64,000 bases of DNA from Roseiarcus sp963835215 (GTDB lineage Bacteria; Pseudomonadota; Alphaproteobacteria; Rhizobiales; Beijerinckiaceae): the NCBI GenBank assembly GCA_963835215.1, contig CAWIES010000004.1, positions 558,001 through 622,000 of the forward strand. The letters are read 5' to 3'. The notes beneath the pieces were generated by a model that saw only the letters and a list, made by a program, of their open reading frames with translations, was not told the origin of the DNA and made no database searches. This document shows, piece after piece, positions 63,801 to 64,000 of the stretch. Both the position numbers and the translations under genes were made by a program. The stretch's first letter is position 1; each line of letters begins with the position of its first letter.

Positions 63801-63963
63801 GGTGTTCTGGGGCCCGATGGCCTATGCGATGATGGGCGGCATTGTCGTTGGCACCGTGCTGACGCTGCTGTTCCTGCCGGCGCTCTATCTCGCGTGGTTT
63901 CGCGTGAAAGCGCCGACGGCGAGTGAAAATGGGGCGACGCCTCCGGTCTTGCCGCCTCAATGA
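60880..63963 (+). CDS. RND efflux permease (AcrB/HAE family)
   Basis: The 1027-residue inner-membrane permease has the full twelve-helix RND layout with two large periplasmic loops. FSYVSLGREEDPAFTIKTM opens loop 1. The proton relay Asp pair is in LGLLVDDAMIAVEMM in TM4. RQVTDRIEKKLEELESLDY and PVGRPVQYRVSGPDIQ lie in the porter domain, and RPILLTAAAATLALIPIAREVFWGPMA is in the C-terminal half. It uses the proton gradient to export drugs or lipophilic compounds. The stop at 63961-63963 is 37 bp from the window end, so an outer-membrane factor gene could follow outside the window. Confidence 0.94.
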   Translation: MKPFNLSEWALEHRSLLWYFMIVFAIAGAFSYVSLGREEDPAFTIKTMIIAAQWPGASATEVTRQVTDRIEKKLEELESLDYTRSFTTAGQTIVYLDLLPTTKAKDVQATWVRVRNLIADIQSDFPQGVVGPFFNDHFGDVYGNIYAFTADGLTERQLRDRVEYARARALTVPNVGQVQIIGAQDEAIYLDFSTRQVAALGLDAQSIGASLRAQNAIAPSGVIQAGPEQIAIRVNGQFTSEESLKAINIRVNDRFFPLTDVATIRRGVVDPPSSLFRFNGKPAIALAIGMKAGSNLLEFGAALDKEMTKIVAEMPIGVDVERVSDQPVVVEEAVSGFTRALFEAIAIVLAISFLSLGLRAGLVVAVAIPLTLAITFLVMSIWGISLQRISLGALIIALGLLVDDAMIAVEMMVARLEAGDDRRSAATYVYTSTAFPMLTGTLVTVAGFIPIGLNSSAAGEFTFTLFVVIAVALLVSWVVAVVFTPLLGVTLLPKSMKSHGETKGGFARLFSRTLLLALRWRWATIGLTLVAFLAAVVGMGFVEQQFFPSSDRPELIVDWNLPQNASIADTDAQMAQFEREALAKSSDIDHWSTYVGEGAPRFVLSFDVQPASATFGQTIIVSKSVAVRDKLQADLQAYLTRTFPGTDAYVKLLDIGPPVGRPVQYRVSGPDIQTVRDLAQKAAGLMAANSNLAEPVFNWNEPARVIKIEVLQDKARQLGISSQDIASALNNVVTGANVTQVRDDIYLVNVVARSTAAERKSIETLRDLQFSASNGASAPLAAVARFGYGLEQPTIWRRSRVATITVQAAVRGAVQPATVVAELAPSIETFRQSLPAGYHVVVGGSVEESAKAQGPIVAVAPLMLFAMATILMLQLQSFQRLFLVFAVAPLALIGVVAALLPSRAPLGFVAILGVLALIGILIRNSVILIIQIEHSRAEGRPPWEAVIEATEHRMRPILLTAAAATLALIPIAREVFWGPMAYAMMGGIVVGTVLTLLFLPALYLAWFRVKAPTASENGATPPVLPPQ

Positions 63964-64000
63964 AAATTCCGCCCCGCTGGGATTGCGCGCTCGATCTCGC

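Noticed and set aside
1..64000. tRNA, rRNA or CRISPR features
   Set aside because: Inspection of the gaps between genes gave no cloverleaf-like sequence, rRNA segment or regularly spaced repeat array.

Overview
The window is GC-rich, densely packed DNA from an alphaproteobacterial chromosome, most likely a member of the Hyphomicrobiales (Rhizobiales). This rests on the locus types: secDF-yajC next to genes for NDUFAF3- and NDUFAF6-like proteins, lptF-lptG-lptD-pdxA-rsmA, a Cox15-type heme A synthase, DUF2842 and DUF1178 proteins, and a palindromic repeat of the kind found in many Rhizobiales genomes. I cannot name a genus. I saw no rRNA, tRNA, CRISPR array, complete insertion sequence or prophage.

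Layout. Positions 1-4.4 kb hold a 3-methylcrotonyl-CoA carboxylase locus whose alpha and beta subunit genes are separated by a SIRT4-like sirtuin gene on the other strand, then a KirBac potassium channel and a glutathione transferase. 4.4-9.2 kb holds small conserved genes, the sulfur pair cysK-sseA and a free-standing integrase arm-binding domain. 9.2-13.2 kb is a minus-strand run, aat / circularly permuted ATP-grasp / alpha-E / transglutaminase-like, in which the last protein has lost two of three catalytic residues. 13.3-22 kb holds metY, a chloride channel, heme A synthase, an NCS1 permease, an SDR enzyme, RidA-GDPD and a CHRD protein. 22-26.4 kb is yajC-secD-secF followed by NDUFAF3- and NDUFAF6-like genes. 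26.4-38.2 kb holds an ABC-F ATPase, holC, pepA and the divergent lptF-lptG-lptD-pdxA-rsmA series, without surA between lptD and pdxA. 38-49 kb has a GT39 glycosyltransferase, an outer-membrane barrel with a clear terminator, a second metY, dctA overlapping an orphan solute-binding protein gene, a GDSL esterase, a MATE exporter and a nucleoside hydrolase. 49-57 kb holds a sugar isomerase, ppa, DUF3108, grxC, comF, an NDUFAF5-like methyltransferase gene, a TetR regulator and a small secreted protein behind a repeat-rich putative operator. 57.3-64 kb is a TIR/deoxyribosyltransferase-like plus DUF4071 protein gene, 13 bp ahead of a two-adaptor RND efflux operon.

Sequence quality matters. Some 30-40 single-base frameshifts interrupt well-conserved genes, mostly at 0.7-4.3, 24-38 and 48 kb. 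Nearly all that I could resolve are one extra base whose removal restores the family sequence. I therefore annotate these genes as intact CDS with consensus errors, not as pseudogenes.

The best leads are the sirtuin embedded in the methylcrotonyl-CoA carboxylase locus, the catalytically degenerate transglutaminase in a predicted peptide-ligase cluster next to aat, and the DUF4071 conflict/signalling-type protein coupled to an RND pump.
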